Of a stretch of 64,000 nucleotides of DNA, positions 44,820 through 53,858 are shown in pieces; within the stretch, counting starts at the first letter, position 1, and each line of letters opens with the position of its first letter. The DNA lies in contig JASBVS010000024.1 in the NCBI GenBank assembly GCA_029960955.1, positions 42,163 to 106,162 of the forward strand. The letters run 5' to 3'. This stretch comes from Bacillota bacterium (GTDB lineage Bacteria; Bacillota; Sulfobacillia; JAIMAT01). A program made the position numbers and the translations under genes. The notes below the pieces were generated by a model, which was given only the letters and a program-made list of their open reading frames with translations, was not told where the DNA came from and made no database searches.

Positions 44820-46067
44820 GTGCCTGAAGCGGGGAAGGAAGAGCGCCCCCAGGCGGGCGGCGGCGACCACCTCCTGCCGGTCTACAACCGGGCGCCGGTG
44901 GCGCTGGTGCGGGGCGAGGGCGCCTACGTCTGGGACGACGAGGGACGGCGCTACCTGGACTTCGCCGGCGGCATCGCCGCCAGCGTGCTCGGGCACGCAC
45001 ACCCCGCGCTGGTCTCGGCGGTGGCGGACCAGGCCGCGCGGCTGATCCACGTCTCCAACCTGTACGAGATCCCGCTCCAGCGGCGGGTGGCCGAGCGCCT
45101 CGCGGAGCTGACGGGGCTCGACCGCTTCTTCTTCTGCAACAGCGGCACCGAGGCGACGGAGGCGGCGATCAAGCTGGCGCGCCGCTGGGGCCACCAGCGC
45201 GGCGTCGCGGAGCCGGAGATCCTCACCTTCGAGGGCTGCTTCCACGGCCGCACGCTGGGCTCGCTGGCGGCCACCGGCAACCCGCACTACGCGGAGGGTT
45301 TCGAGCCGCTGCCGGCCGGCTTCCGGCAGCTGCCCTGGAACGAGGCCGGGGCGCTGGCCGGCGCCGTCACCCCCTCGACGGTGGCCGTCCTGCTGGAGGT
45401 GATCCAGGGGGAGGGGGGCCTCCGCGAGGCGGCGCCCGGCTTCCTGGAGGCGGTCCAGGCCGTCTGCCGGTCCGAGGGCCTCCTCCTGATGGTGGACGAG
45501 GTGCAGACCGGGATGGGACGGACCGGCAGCTGGTTCGCCTACCAGGCGGCCGGCCTCGAGCCGGACGTGGTCACGCTGGCCAAGGGCCTGGCGGGCGGGG
45601 TGCCCGTGGGCGCGATGGGCGTGCGCGAGGAGCTGGCCGGGGTGCTGGCGCCGGGCAGCCACGGCTCCACCTTCGGCGGCAACCCGCTGGCCATGGCGGC
45701 CGCGCTGGCCACGCTGGAGGCGATCGCGGGGCAGGGGCTGGTGGAGCGGGCGCGCGAGGTCGGGGCGCGCCTGCGCGAGGGGCTGGAGGCGCTGGCGGCG
45801 CGTCATCCCTCGCTCCTGGAGGTGCGCGGGCGCGGCCTGATGCTGGGGATCCGCCTGGCGGAGCCGCCGGCCGCCCTGATCGCGGCGCTGCGCGAGCGCG
45901 GGCTGCTGGCGGTGGCGGCGGCGGAGAACGTGGTCCGCTTCCTGCCGCCGCTGGTGATCGGGCAGAGCGAGGTGGAGGCGGCGCTGGCGATCCTGGAGGA
46001 GGCGCTGGCCGAGGCGGACGGGCGCCTGGCGGCCTCCCGGGCGGCCGCGGCGGAGGCCGGGCGATGA
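44820..46067 (+). CDS. argD: Acetylornithine aminotransferase
   Basis: PLP-dependent class III aminotransferase forming N-acetylornithine. RYLDFAGGIAASVLGHAHPALV, FFFCNSGTEATEAAIKLAR, EGCFHGRTLGSLAATGN, LLMVDEVQTGMGRTG and the PLP lysine in VTLAKGLAGGVPVGAM are visible, with HGSTFGGNPLAMAAALATLE after it. 415 residues. GTG 44820 has GGAGG 7 nt upstream and is preferred to TTG 44814, which overlaps the argB stop. It could also serve lysine synthesis. Confidence 0.95.
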   Translation: MPEAGKEERPQAGGGDHLLPVYNRAPVALVRGEGAYVWDDEGRRYLDFAGGIAASVLGHAHPALVSAVADQAARLIHVSNLYEIPLQRRVAERLAELTGLDRFFFCNSGTEATEAAIKLARRWGHQRGVAEPEILTFEGCFHGRTLGSLAATGNPHYAEGFEPLPAGFRQLPWNEAGALAGAVTPSTVAVLLEVIQGEGGLREAAPGFLEAVQAVCRSEGLLLMVDEVQTGMGRTGSWFAYQAAGLEPDVVTLAKGLAGGVPVGAMGVREELAGVLAPGSHGSTFGGNPLAMAAALATLEAIAGQGLVERAREVGARLREGLEALAARHPSLLEVRGRGLMLGIRLAEPPAALIAALRERGLLAVAAAENVVRFLPPLVIGQSEVEAALAILEEALAEADGRLAASRAAAAEAGR

Positions 46068-47248
46068 GCGGGGGGGTGGCGGCCGGCTTCGAGCCGGGCG
46101 AGCCCGGAGGCCTGCTGCTCGCCAGCGGCGAGCTCTTCCTCGGGCGGCTGGCCAGCTGGCCGGCCGAGCCGCCCGCCACCGCCTGGGCGGCCTCCGACGA
46201 GGCGATCTGGGGCGAGGGCGTCTTCAACACCTCCATGACCGGCTACCAGGAAGTGCTGACCGACCCCAGCTACGCCGGCCAGGTGGTGGTCATGACCTAC
46301 CCCTTCATCGGCCACTACGGCCTCTCGCCCGAGGCCGACCAGGCGCTGGAGCCGGCGGTGGCCGGCTTCGTGGCGGGGGAGTTCTGGCGCGAGCCCGACC
46401 GCGGGAGCGGCGAGGAGATCGTCGGCTGGCTCCGCCGCCGCGGCGTCCCCGCCCTGGAGGGCGTCGCCACGCGGAAGCTGGCCGTCCGCCTGCGGGAGGG
46501 CGGCGACACGGCGCTGGCGCTGGTCCGCGGCCGCCTCCTGGCCCGGCTGGAGCGCCTGCGCGACCCGGCCGAGCGGGTGGCGGCGCTCTCCTGGCCCGCG
46601 CGGCCGCGCGACCTGGTCGCGCGGGTGGTCCGCCACGGGCGGCTGGTGCTGGGGCGGGGCGACGGGCGCGGCCCGCGGGTGGCCGTCCTCGACCTGGGCA
46701 CCAAGCGGCGCATCCTCGACGAGCTGCTCAAGGCGGGCGCCTCGCTGGAGCTCCTGCCCTGGAACGCGACGGCCGCCGAGATCCTCGCCTCCGATCCCGA
46801 CGGGCTGGTGGTGACCAACGGGCCGGGCGACCCCGCCGACCTGCCGGGGGTGGAGGCGGCGCTCCGCCAGGTGGCGGGCCGCCTGCCCACGTGGGGCATC
46901 TGCCTCGGCCACCAGGTGCTGGCAGCCGCCTTCGGCGCGCGGACGGGCCGGCTCCCGTACGGCCACCGCGGCGGCAACCACCCGGTGCAGGAGGTGGAGA
47001 GCGGGCGGGCCTTCATCACCGCCCAGAACCACGGCTACGCGGTGCTGCCCGAGGAGCTGCCCGACGAGCTGGAGGTGACGCACGTGGAGCTGAACGACGG
47101 GGTCGTCGAGGGCCTCCGCCACCGGCGGCTTCCTGTCTGGAGCGTGCAGTTCCACCCGGAGGGGGCCCCGGGGCCGCTGGACTCCCGCAGCCACTTCCGC
47201 GAGTTCGTCGCGCGCGTGGCCGCGTGGAGGGGGCTCGAGGTTGCCTGA
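46064..47248 (+). CDS. carA: Carbamoyl-phosphate synthase small (glutaminase) subunit
   Basis: Hydrolyses glutamine and channels ammonia to CarB. The N-domain has GEGVFNTSMTGYQEVLTDPSYAGQ. The class I amidotransferase domain has VVTNGPGDPADLPG, the nucleophile in GICLGHQVLAAAFG, and the His and Glu in WSVQFHPEGAPGPLDS. 394 residues. The ATG overlaps the argD stop (ATGA), placing the enzyme under arginine-operon control. Confidence 0.96.
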   Translation: MSGGVAAGFEPGEPGGLLLASGELFLGRLASWPAEPPATAWAASDEAIWGEGVFNTSMTGYQEVLTDPSYAGQVVVMTYPFIGHYGLSPEADQALEPAVAGFVAGEFWREPDRGSGEEIVGWLRRRGVPALEGVATRKLAVRLREGGDTALALVRGRLLARLERLRDPAERVAALSWPARPRDLVARVVRHGRLVLGRGDGRGPRVAVLDLGTKRRILDELLKAGASLELLPWNATAAEILASDPDGLVVTNGPGDPADLPGVEAALRQVAGRLPTWGICLGHQVLAAAFGARTGRLPYGHRGGNHPVQEVESGRAFITAQNHGYAVLPEELPDELEVTHVELNDGVVEGLRHRRLPVWSVQFHPEGAPGPLDSRSHFREFVARVAAWRGLEVA

Positions 47249-50200
47249 GCCCGCCTTCGCCCAGCCTTCGGGGATGCCGGCGGCGGGGATCCGCCGCGTG
47301 CTGGTGATCGGCTCCGGCCCGATCGTCATCGGGCAGGCGGCGGAGTTCGACTACTCGGGCACGCAGGCCTGCCGCGCCCTGGGCGAGGCGGGCGTCGAGA
47401 CCGTCCTGGTCAACTCCAACCCGGCCACCATCATGACCGACCCCGAGGTGGGCGGCCGCGTCTACCTGGAGCCGCTGGAGGCGCGGCGGCTGGAGGAAGT
47501 GATCCGGGCCGAGCGCCCGGACGGCCTTCTGGCGGGCTTCGGCGGCCAGACGGGGCTCAACCTGGCGCGCGAGCTGTCGCAGAGCGGGGTGCTGGAGCGC
47601 TGGGGCGTCCGCCTGCTGGGCACGCCGCTGGAGGCGATCGAGAAGGCGGAGGACCGGGCCGCCTTCCGCCAGGCGATGCTGGAGCTGGGCATGGCCATCC
47701 CGCCCAGCCGGCCGGTCCGCTCGCTGGACGAGGCGCGCGCCTGGGCGCGCGAGCACGGGCTGCCGCTGGTGGTCCGGCCGGCCTACACGCTGGGCGGGAC
47801 GGGCGGCGGCCTGGCGGCCACGGCGGCCGAGATGGAGGCGCTGGTGGAGCGCGGCCTGACCCTCAGCCCGGTGGGCGAGGTGCTGCTGGAAGAGAGCATC
47901 TGGGGCTGGCGGGAGATCGAGTACGAGGTGCTGCGCGACCGCGACGGCAGCTGCGTCGCCATCTGCAGCATGGAGAACGTCGACCCGGTGGGCATCCACA
48001 CGGGCGACAGCGTGGTGGTGGCGCCCGCCCAGACGCTGACCGACCCGGAGCACCAGGCGCTGCGCCAGGCCGCCTTCCGCATCGTCGAGGCGCTGGGCAT
48101 CGTCGGCGCCTGCAACGTCCAGTTCGCCGTGGCGCCGCAGGGGCAGCCCTTCGCCTTCCGCGTCATCGAGGTCAACCCGCGCGTCAGCCGCTCCAGCGCC
48201 CTCGCCTCCAAGGCGACCGGCTACCCCATCGCCCAGGTGGCGGCCAAGCTGGCGCTGGGCCTCCGCCTCGGCGAGGTCCGCAACCCCATCACCGGCACCA
48301 GCGCCTGCTTCGAGCCGGCGCTGGACTACGTGGTGCTGAAGGTGCCGCGCTGGCCCTTCGACAAGTTCCCGCTGGCGGAGCGCGAGCTGGGCACGCAGAT
48401 GCAGGCCACCGGCGAGGCCATGGCCATCGACCGGAGCTTCGAGGGCGCGTTCGGCAAGGCGCTCCGCTCGCTCGACCAGGGGCCGGTGCTGGCCCGGGCG
48501 GTGCGCGAGCTGGAGCGGCTGCGCGCGGAGGCGGGGCCGGAGCGGGCGCGGGAGGCGGCGCTGGCGCCGCGCGAGGGGCGGCTGCAGCGCCTGGTCGCCG
48601 CCTTCGCGCTGGGACTGACGCTGGAGGAAGCGCGACCCACCGGGATCGACCCCTTCTTCCTGCGGCGGCTCCGGCGCCTGGGCGGCGTCGTGGCGCGGGT
48701 GCGGGCGGCGGGACCGGCACTGGAGGCCGGCCTGCTCGCCGAGGCCAAGCGGGCGGGGCTGGGCGACGGCGAGCTGGCCGAGCTGACCGGGCTCGCGGAG
48801 CGCGAGGTGCGGCGGCGCCGGGAGGCGGCCGGGCTCGAGCCGGGCTTCCTGGAGGTGGACAGCTGCGCCGGCGAGTTCCCCGCGCGGACGCCGTACTTCT
48901 ACTCGACCCACTTCCGCCCGCGCTTCGCCACCGCCGCGGGCGGCTGGGGCCGCGAGGGCGAGGCGGAGGCGGCGGCCGGCGAGCGGGCGCCGGCGGTGCT
49001 GGTGGTGGGCGCGGGCCCCATCCGCATCGGGCAGGGGATCGAGTTCGACTACTCGGCGGTGCAGGCGGTCCAGGCGCTGCAGCGGGCGGGCTACCGCGCG
49101 GTCATCGTCAACAACAACCCGGAGACGGTCAGCACCGACTTCGACGTGGCCGACGCGCTCTACTTCGAGCCGCTGACCGCGGAGGACGTCCTCGCCGTGG
49201 CGCGGCGCGAGCGGGTGGTGGGCGCCCTCGTCCAGTTCGGCGGCCAGACGGCGCTGGACATGGCGGCGGCCCTGGAGGCCGAGGGCCTGCCCGCGCTGGG
49301 GACGCCGCAGGCGGCCATCGAGCGGGCGGAGGACCGCGAGCTCTGCGGGCGCTGGCTTCGCGCCCTGGGGGTGCGGCAGCCGGCGGGCGCCGCCGCGCGC
49401 TCGCCGGAGGAGGCGCGGGAGCTGGCGCGGCGGCTCGGCTTCCCGCTGATGCTCCGGCCCAGCTTCGTCCTCGGCGGGCGTGGCATGTCGGTGGTGCGCG
49501 AGCCGGAGGCCTTCGAGCGCTGGCTGGAGGAAGCGCGCCGCGCGCACCCCGGCGCTCCCGTCCTCCTCGACCGCTACCTCGAAGGGCGCGAGCTGGAGGT
49601 GGACGCGGTCACCGACGGGGAGGCGACCCTGATCCCGGCGGTCATGGAGCACGTCGAGCGCGCCGGCGTCCACTCCGGCGACTCGGTGGCGCTCCTGCCC
49701 GCCGCGCTGGAGCCCGAGGCGCTGGCCGAGCTGGTGGAGGTGACGCGCCGCATCGGCGCCAGCCTCGGGCTGCGCGGCCTCTTCAACGTCCAGTTCGTCC
49801 TCCACCGGGGCGAGCTCTACGTCCTGGAGGTCAACCCGCGCGCCTCGCGCACGGTGCCCTTCGTCAGCAAGGCGACGGGCGTGCCGCTGGTGGAGCTGGC
49901 CATCCGCGCGGCGCTGGGCCGGCCGCTCCGCGCCGCGGCCGCCGCCCTCGGCCTGGAAAAGGCGGACGGCCTCCTGCCGCCCCCGCCGGTGGTGGCCGCC
50001 AAGGCGCCGGTCTTCTCCACGGGCAAGGTCCGCCGGGCGGAGGTGGCCGTCGGGCCCGAGATGCGTTCGACCGGCGAGGTGCTGGGCTTCGGGCGGAGCC
50101 GCGGCGAGGCGCTGGCGCGCGCGCTCCAGGCGGCGGGCCTGCTGCCGCCGCGGCGGGCGCTCCTCCTCTCCGCGCCCCCGGCGCTGCGGGCGGCTCTGGC

Positions 50201-50594
50201 CGAGCGCGCGCGGCGGCTCGGGCGGCTCGGCTTCCGGCTCTGCGCCACGCCGGGGACGGCGGAGCGCCTGCGCGCGGCCGGCCTGGAGGTGGAGGCCCTG
50301 GGCTACGGCGAGGCGCTGGCCGCCCTGGCGGAGGGCCGCCTGGGCGGCGTGGTCGACCTGCCGCGCCAGGGCTTCGACCCCGCGCGCCCCGGCTTCGGGC
50401 TGCGGCGCGCCACGGTCGAGTTCGGCCTCCCCTGCTACACCGCCCTGGAGACGGTCGACGCGCTGGCCGAGGCGCTGCAGGCGCTGGACGCGGGGCTGGT
50501 GCGGGGCGTCTGGCGGCTCCGGCGCCAGGGCCCGCCCGTCCGGGCGGGCGCGGAGGCGGAGCTGCTTCCGCGGCAGGCGAAGTCGGGCGGGTGA
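47241..50594 (+). CDS. carB: Carbamoyl-phosphate synthase large subunit
   Basis: Forms carbamoyl phosphate from bicarbonate, ammonia and two ATP. Two homologous ATP-grasp halves are evident: the first begins VLVIGSGPIVIGQAAEFDYSG, the second VLVVGAGPIRIGQGIEFDYSAVQ near residue 585. Each has its LPLVVRPAYTLGGTGGG / FPLMLRPSFVLGGRGMS loop. The last 160 residues form the MGS-like allosteric domain. 1117 residues, about 45 more than Escherichia coli CarB, with the extra length in linkers. TTG 47241 overlaps carA by 8 bp and has GGAGGGG at 8-nt spacing. Position suggests an arginine-linked enzyme; argF is not adjacent. Confidence 0.96.
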   Translation: MPEPAFAQPSGMPAAGIRRVLVIGSGPIVIGQAAEFDYSGTQACRALGEAGVETVLVNSNPATIMTDPEVGGRVYLEPLEARRLEEVIRAERPDGLLAGFGGQTGLNLARELSQSGVLERWGVRLLGTPLEAIEKAEDRAAFRQAMLELGMAIPPSRPVRSLDEARAWAREHGLPLVVRPAYTLGGTGGGLAATAAEMEALVERGLTLSPVGEVLLEESIWGWREIEYEVLRDRDGSCVAICSMENVDPVGIHTGDSVVVAPAQTLTDPEHQALRQAAFRIVEALGIVGACNVQFAVAPQGQPFAFRVIEVNPRVSRSSALASKATGYPIAQVAAKLALGLRLGEVRNPITGTSACFEPALDYVVLKVPRWPFDKFPLAERELGTQMQATGEAMAIDRSFEGAFGKALRSLDQGPVLARAVRELERLRAEAGPERAREAALAPREGRLQRLVAAFALGLTLEEARPTGIDPFFLRRLRRLGGVVARVRAAGPALEAGLLAEAKRAGLGDGELAELTGLAEREVRRRREAAGLEPGFLEVDSCAGEFPARTPYFYSTHFRPRFATAAGGWGREGEAEAAAGERAPAVLVVGAGPIRIGQGIEFDYSAVQAVQALQRAGYRAVIVNNNPETVSTDFDVADALYFEPLTAEDVLAVARRERVVGALVQFGGQTALDMAAALEAEGLPALGTPQAAIERAEDRELCGRWLRALGVRQPAGAAARSPEEARELARRLGFPLMLRPSFVLGGRGMSVVREPEAFERWLEEARRAHPGAPVLLDRYLEGRELEVDAVTDGEATLIPAVMEHVERAGVHSGDSVALLPAALEPEALAELVEVTRRIGASLGLRGLFNVQFVLHRGELYVLEVNPRASRTVPFVSKATGVPLVELAIRAALGRPLRAAAAALGLEKADGLLPPPPVVAAKAPVFSTGKVRRAEVAVGPEMRSTGEVLGFGRSRGEALARALQAAGLLPPRRALLLSAPPALRAALAERARRLGRLGFRLCATPGTAERLRAAGLEVEALGYGEALAALAEGRLGGVVDLPRQGFDPARPGFGLRRATVEFGLPCYTALETVDALAEALQALDAGLVRGVWRLRRQGPPVRAGAEAELLPRQAKSGG

Positions 50595-50643
50595 CGAAGC
50601 GTTCCTCCCAAGAGGCTCGGACGGCGGAGGTCGAGGAAGCGGA

Positions 50644-51924
50644 TTGGCGCTCAGGGTTCAGAAGTTCGGCGGCAGCTCGGTGGCCGACCTTCGCTCCATG
50701 CGACGGGCGGCGGAGCGGGTGGTCGACGCCTGGCGGGGCGGCGACCGCGTGGTGGTGGTGGTCTCGGCGCGGGGGGGCCGGACGGACGCCCTCCTGGAGC
50801 TGGCGCGGGAGATCACGGCGGAGGGGCGGGGCGAGAGCCCCGACGGGCGGGCGGAGCCGGCCTGGGAGCCGCCGCTCCCCGCAGCCGACCGGGAGATCGA
50901 CGCGCTTCTGGCGACGGGCGAGCAGGAGTCGGCGGCGCTGATGGCGCTCCTGCTCCGTTCGCTGGGTTGCCCGGCTCTCTCGTTCACGGGCTGGCAGGCG
51001 GGCGTCCTGACCGACGGCCGCCACCGGGCGGCGCGGGTGGAGGCGGTGGCGACCGAGCGGCTGCGCGAGGCGCTGGAGCGGGGCTGGGTGCCCGTGGTCA
51101 CCGGCTTCCAGGGGATCGACCGCCGGGGCGACCTGACCACGCTGGGCCGCGGCGGCTCGGATGCCACCGCGGTGGTGCTGGCCGCGGCGCTCGGCGCCGA
51201 CCGGTGCGAGATCTACTCCGACGTGGCCGGCGTCTACACCGCCGACCCGCGCGTCGTGCCCGACGCCCGGCCGCTCAAGGAGATCTCCTACGACGAGATG
51301 CTGGAGCTGGCCCGGCTGGGGGCCAAGGTGCTCCAGCACCGCGCGGTCGAGTACGCCCGCGAGCACGGCGTGGTGATCGAGGCGCGCTCCACCTTCGAGG
51401 AGGCGCCCGGCACCCGCGTCCTGCGGCGGCCCGCCTGGGCCGAGAGCGACCGGCCCGTCTCCGGCGTCACCGTCGACCGGAAGACGGCCAAGATCGCGCT
51501 CCTCAAGGTGCCCGACCGGCCGGGGGTAGCGGCCGCGCTCTTCGGCGCGCTGGCGGAGCGGGGCGTCAACGTCGACATGATCATCCAGAGCGTCTCCCGC
51601 GAGCTCCTCAACGACATCGCCTTCACCGTGGCGCGGGACGACCTGGCCCCGGCGCGCGAGGCCTCGGAGGCGGCCTGCCGGCAGCTGGGCGGCGAGGGGA
51701 TCCTGGCCGACGCCGGCGTGGCCAAGCTCTCCGTGGTCGGAGCCGGGATGGTGACGCATCCGGGCGTGGCGGCCACCCTCTTCCGGGCGCTGGGCGAGAG
51801 CGGCATCAACATCGAGATGATCGCCACCTCGGAGATCAGCATCTCCTGCCTGATCCGGGCCGAGCACGCGGAGGCGGCGGTGCGCGCCGTGCACGCCGCC
51901 TTCCACCTGGGCCGGGAGGAGTGA
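50644..51924 (+). CDS. lysC: Aspartate kinase
   Basis: First step of the aspartate family (lysine, threonine, methionine). LRVQKFGGSSVADLRSM is the kinase start, VTGFQGIDRRGDLTTLGRGGSDATAV and EIYSDVAGVYTADPRVVPDA complete the site. Two C-terminal ACT domains are visible (LLKVPDRPGVAAALFGALAERGVNVDMI and LSVVGAGMVTHPGVAATLFRALGESGINIEMI), so feedback by lysine and/or threonine is expected. 426 residues. TTG 50644 with GAGG 7 nt upstream. Forty-nine nt after carB; probably read through from the arginine operon. Confidence 0.95.
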   Translation: MALRVQKFGGSSVADLRSMRRAAERVVDAWRGGDRVVVVVSARGGRTDALLELAREITAEGRGESPDGRAEPAWEPPLPAADREIDALLATGEQESAALMALLLRSLGCPALSFTGWQAGVLTDGRHRAARVEAVATERLREALERGWVPVVTGFQGIDRRGDLTTLGRGGSDATAVVLAAALGADRCEIYSDVAGVYTADPRVVPDARPLKEISYDEMLELARLGAKVLQHRAVEYAREHGVVIEARSTFEEAPGTRVLRRPAWAESDRPVSGVTVDRKTAKIALLKVPDRPGVAAALFGALAERGVNVDMIIQSVSRELLNDIAFTVARDDLAPAREASEAACRQLGGEGILADAGVAKLSVVGAGMVTHPGVAATLFRALGESGINIEMIATSEISISCLIRAEHAEAAVRAVHAAFHLGREE

Positions 51925-51928
51925 GCGC

Positions 51929-52258
51929 ATGGAAAAGTTGACGGGTCCGCTTCCGCTGGAGACGGACCAGCTCGACCGGCTGGAGAGGAAGCCCGGCGTC
52001 TTCGTGCTCTACGACGGCGCGGGCAACGTGACCGCCTGGGGGCGCGACGACGCCGACCTGCCCGCCCGCCTGCGCACCTTCGGCAGTCCCCACCGCGCCT
52101 TCGCCTACCGCCTGACCGAGACGTCCAAGGAAGCCTTCACCCTGGAGTGCATCCTCTACCACGAGGCGGGCGGCGCCTTCGCCCACCAGGGGCTGGAGCA
52201 CCCCGAGCGGCCGGCCGGCCACAGCTGGCGCTGCCCCATCTGTTCGCTCTACGACTGA
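51929..52258 (+). CDS. Small GIY-YIG-like protein with a C-terminal CxxC
   Basis: This 109-residue protein contains KPGVFVLYDGAGNVTAWGRDDADLPARLRTF and then FAYRLTETSKEAFTLECILYHEAGG, an arrangement resembling a degenerate GIY-YIG nuclease fold: the second element of the motif reads AWGR where YxG is expected. It ends WRCPICSLYD, with a CPIC pair. Catalytic activity is doubtful. The ATG lies 4 nt after lysC behind GGAGGAGTGAG, and its stop overlaps the next start (TGATG). Function unknown. Confidence 0.7.
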   Translation: MEKLTGPLPLETDQLDRLERKPGVFVLYDGAGNVTAWGRDDADLPARLRTFGSPHRAFAYRLTETSKEAFTLECILYHEAGGAFAHQGLEHPERPAGHSWRCPICSLYD

Positions 52259-53448
52259 TGGCCCGCCGGGAGCCGCCTTCCTGGTCGCGCGCGCCGCTGG
52301 CCGAGGGCGCCCCGGAGGCGCTGGCCGCCTGGCTCCGGCGGGGCGAGCTCGACGCGCTGGACGGCTCCGGCGCCGTCCGGCGCTTCGAGCGCGCCATGGC
52401 GGCCCGTCTGGGGGTGGGCTGGGCGCTGGCCACCGCCTCGGGGACGGCGGCGCTGGAGGCGGCGCTGGCCGCGCTCGAGCTGCAGCCGGGCGAGACGCTC
52501 CTCGCGGCCCCCTTCGCCCCCGCCTACGTCTACCAGCCGGTGCTCCGCGCGGGGGCGCGCCTGGCCTGGGTGGACGTCGAGGCGGAGGGGCTCGGCCTCG
52601 ATCCGGCGGACGCCCTCGGGCGCCTCGAGGCGGAGGAGCGGGCGGGAGCGCGGGTGCGGGCGCTCCTGGCCGTCCACGTGGCCGGCTACCCCGCCCGGCT
52701 CGGCCCGCTGCTCGAGCCGCTGGCCCGGAGGGGCGTCGCCCTGCTCGAAGACGCCGCCCAGGCGCTGGGGGCGCGCCTCCCCGAGGGCGCCGCCGGCGCG
52801 GTGGGGACCGCCGGCTTCTTCAGCTTCCAGGGCGCGAAGCTGCTGCCGCTGGGCGAGGGCGGCCTCCTGGCGACGCGCATGGGCGACCTCTACCGCCGCG
52901 CGCTCCGCGCGGGGCAGCACCCGGCGCGCATCGAGCGGGAGCTGGGCGAGGCGGGGGCCATCCCTTCCTTCCAGCACCGCCTCAACCCGCTGGCGGCCGC
53001 GCTGGGGCTGGCCCAGCTGCCGGCGCTGGACGGCTGGCTGGAGCGGCGGAGGCGGCGGGCCGGGGAGGCGTCGCGCTTCCTCCGCGAGGCGACGGGGGGC
53101 GAGCTGCAGGTCCTCGGCGCCGCGCCCGGCTTCCGGCCGGCCTGGCTCCAGCTGGGCGTCCGCCTGCCGCAGCCGCTCGCGCCCGAGGCGCTGGAGGAGC
53201 TCTGCCAGGCGGCGGTGGAGGGCGGCGCCGACCTCGACCCGCTGCCGGAGCTGCCGCCGCCCGGGGCGGGCGGACCGGCGCCGGGCGAGCTTCCCCGGGC
53301 GGAGGAGGCGCGCCGGCGGACGCTCCTCCTGGGCGGGGCCGGCTCGCTCCTGGCGGAGGAGGAAGCCTTCCGGGAGGTGCTGGAGGCCGTGGTCGCCGCC
53401 TGGCGGAAGATCGGCAGGTCCGGGCGCCGGCCGCGGGGAAGGCCATGA
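52258..53448 (+). CDS. DegT/DnrJ/EryC1/StrS-family aminotransferase
   Basis: PLP enzyme family normally aminating keto-sugars. GVGWALATASGTAALEAALAAL binds the cofactor phosphate, LAVHVAGYPARLGPLL and VALLEDAAQALGARL follow, and the PLP lysine is in FSFQGAKLLPLGEGGLLATR. FQHRLNPLAAALGLAQL is also characteristic. 396 residues with a shortened C-terminal region. No other sugar-nucleotide gene lies nearby, so the substrate is unclear. The ATG overlaps the previous stop (TGATG). Confidence 0.85.
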   Translation: MARREPPSWSRAPLAEGAPEALAAWLRRGELDALDGSGAVRRFERAMAARLGVGWALATASGTAALEAALAALELQPGETLLAAPFAPAYVYQPVLRAGARLAWVDVEAEGLGLDPADALGRLEAEERAGARVRALLAVHVAGYPARLGPLLEPLARRGVALLEDAAQALGARLPEGAAGAVGTAGFFSFQGAKLLPLGEGGLLATRMGDLYRRALRAGQHPARIERELGEAGAIPSFQHRLNPLAAALGLAQLPALDGWLERRRRRAGEASRFLREATGGELQVLGAAPGFRPAWLQLGVRLPQPLAPEALEELCQAAVEGGADLDPLPELPPPGAGGPAPGELPRAEEARRRTLLLGGAGSLLAEEEAFREVLEAVVAAWRKIGRSGRRPRGRP

Positions 53449-53519
53449 GACGGAGGGGCGCGGGGGGGTCGTCCGCACCCCCCTCCCGTCGCCTCGACGC
53501 GAGCGAAGGAGGAGTCGAG

Positions 53520-53801
53520 ATGCTCGTCGCCTGCATCCAGACGATCGTCGACGCCGAGAAGAACCGCCGCGACCGGCCCGCCCACCTGGAGTACGTCTTC
53601 GCCAGGCGGGCCGAGGGCAAGGTCCACGAGGGCGGGCGCTTCGCCGACGGCAGCGGCGGCATGGTGATCTACAGCGTCGACTCGCTGGAGGAAGCGCGCC
53701 GCCTGGCCGAGGCCGACCCCATCGTCGCCGGCGGCGCCCGCACCTACGTCCTCCACGAGTGGGTGACCATCGACTGGGAGCACCCGGAGACCTACCGCTG
53801 A
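53520..53801 (+). CDS. YCII-related domain protein
   Basis: This 93-residue alpha/beta-barrel-like protein begins MLVACIQTIVDAEKNRRD and contains HLEYVFARRAEGKVHEGGRFADGSGG, YSVDSLEEARRLAEADPIVAGG and HEWVTIDWEHPETYR. The order (His-containing first strand region, then DSLEEARRLAEADP) is that of YCII-related proteins, small dimeric proteins of uncertain function. AAGGAGGAG precedes the ATG by a normal distance. Roughly 70 nt after the aminotransferase. Confidence 0.8.
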   Translation: MLVACIQTIVDAEKNRRDRPAHLEYVFARRAEGKVHEGGRFADGSGGMVIYSVDSLEEARRLAEADPIVAGGARTYVLHEWVTIDWEHPETYR

Positions 53802-53858
53802 ACCGCGCCGGCCGCGCGCGGGCCGGGCGCCGCGGGCGGGCGCCCGGCGCGCCCCGCC

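Noticed and set aside
47016..49805. Long minus-strand frame opposite carA/carB
   Set aside because: Antisense shadow of well-identified genes; composition is low-complexity and no ribosome site or family motif is present.
53802..53858. GC-rich inverted repeats between the YCII gene and the ZIP gene as a bidirectional terminator
   Set aside because: Several overlapping GC stems are possible in such sequence and none has a U tract, so I could not single out a supportable one.
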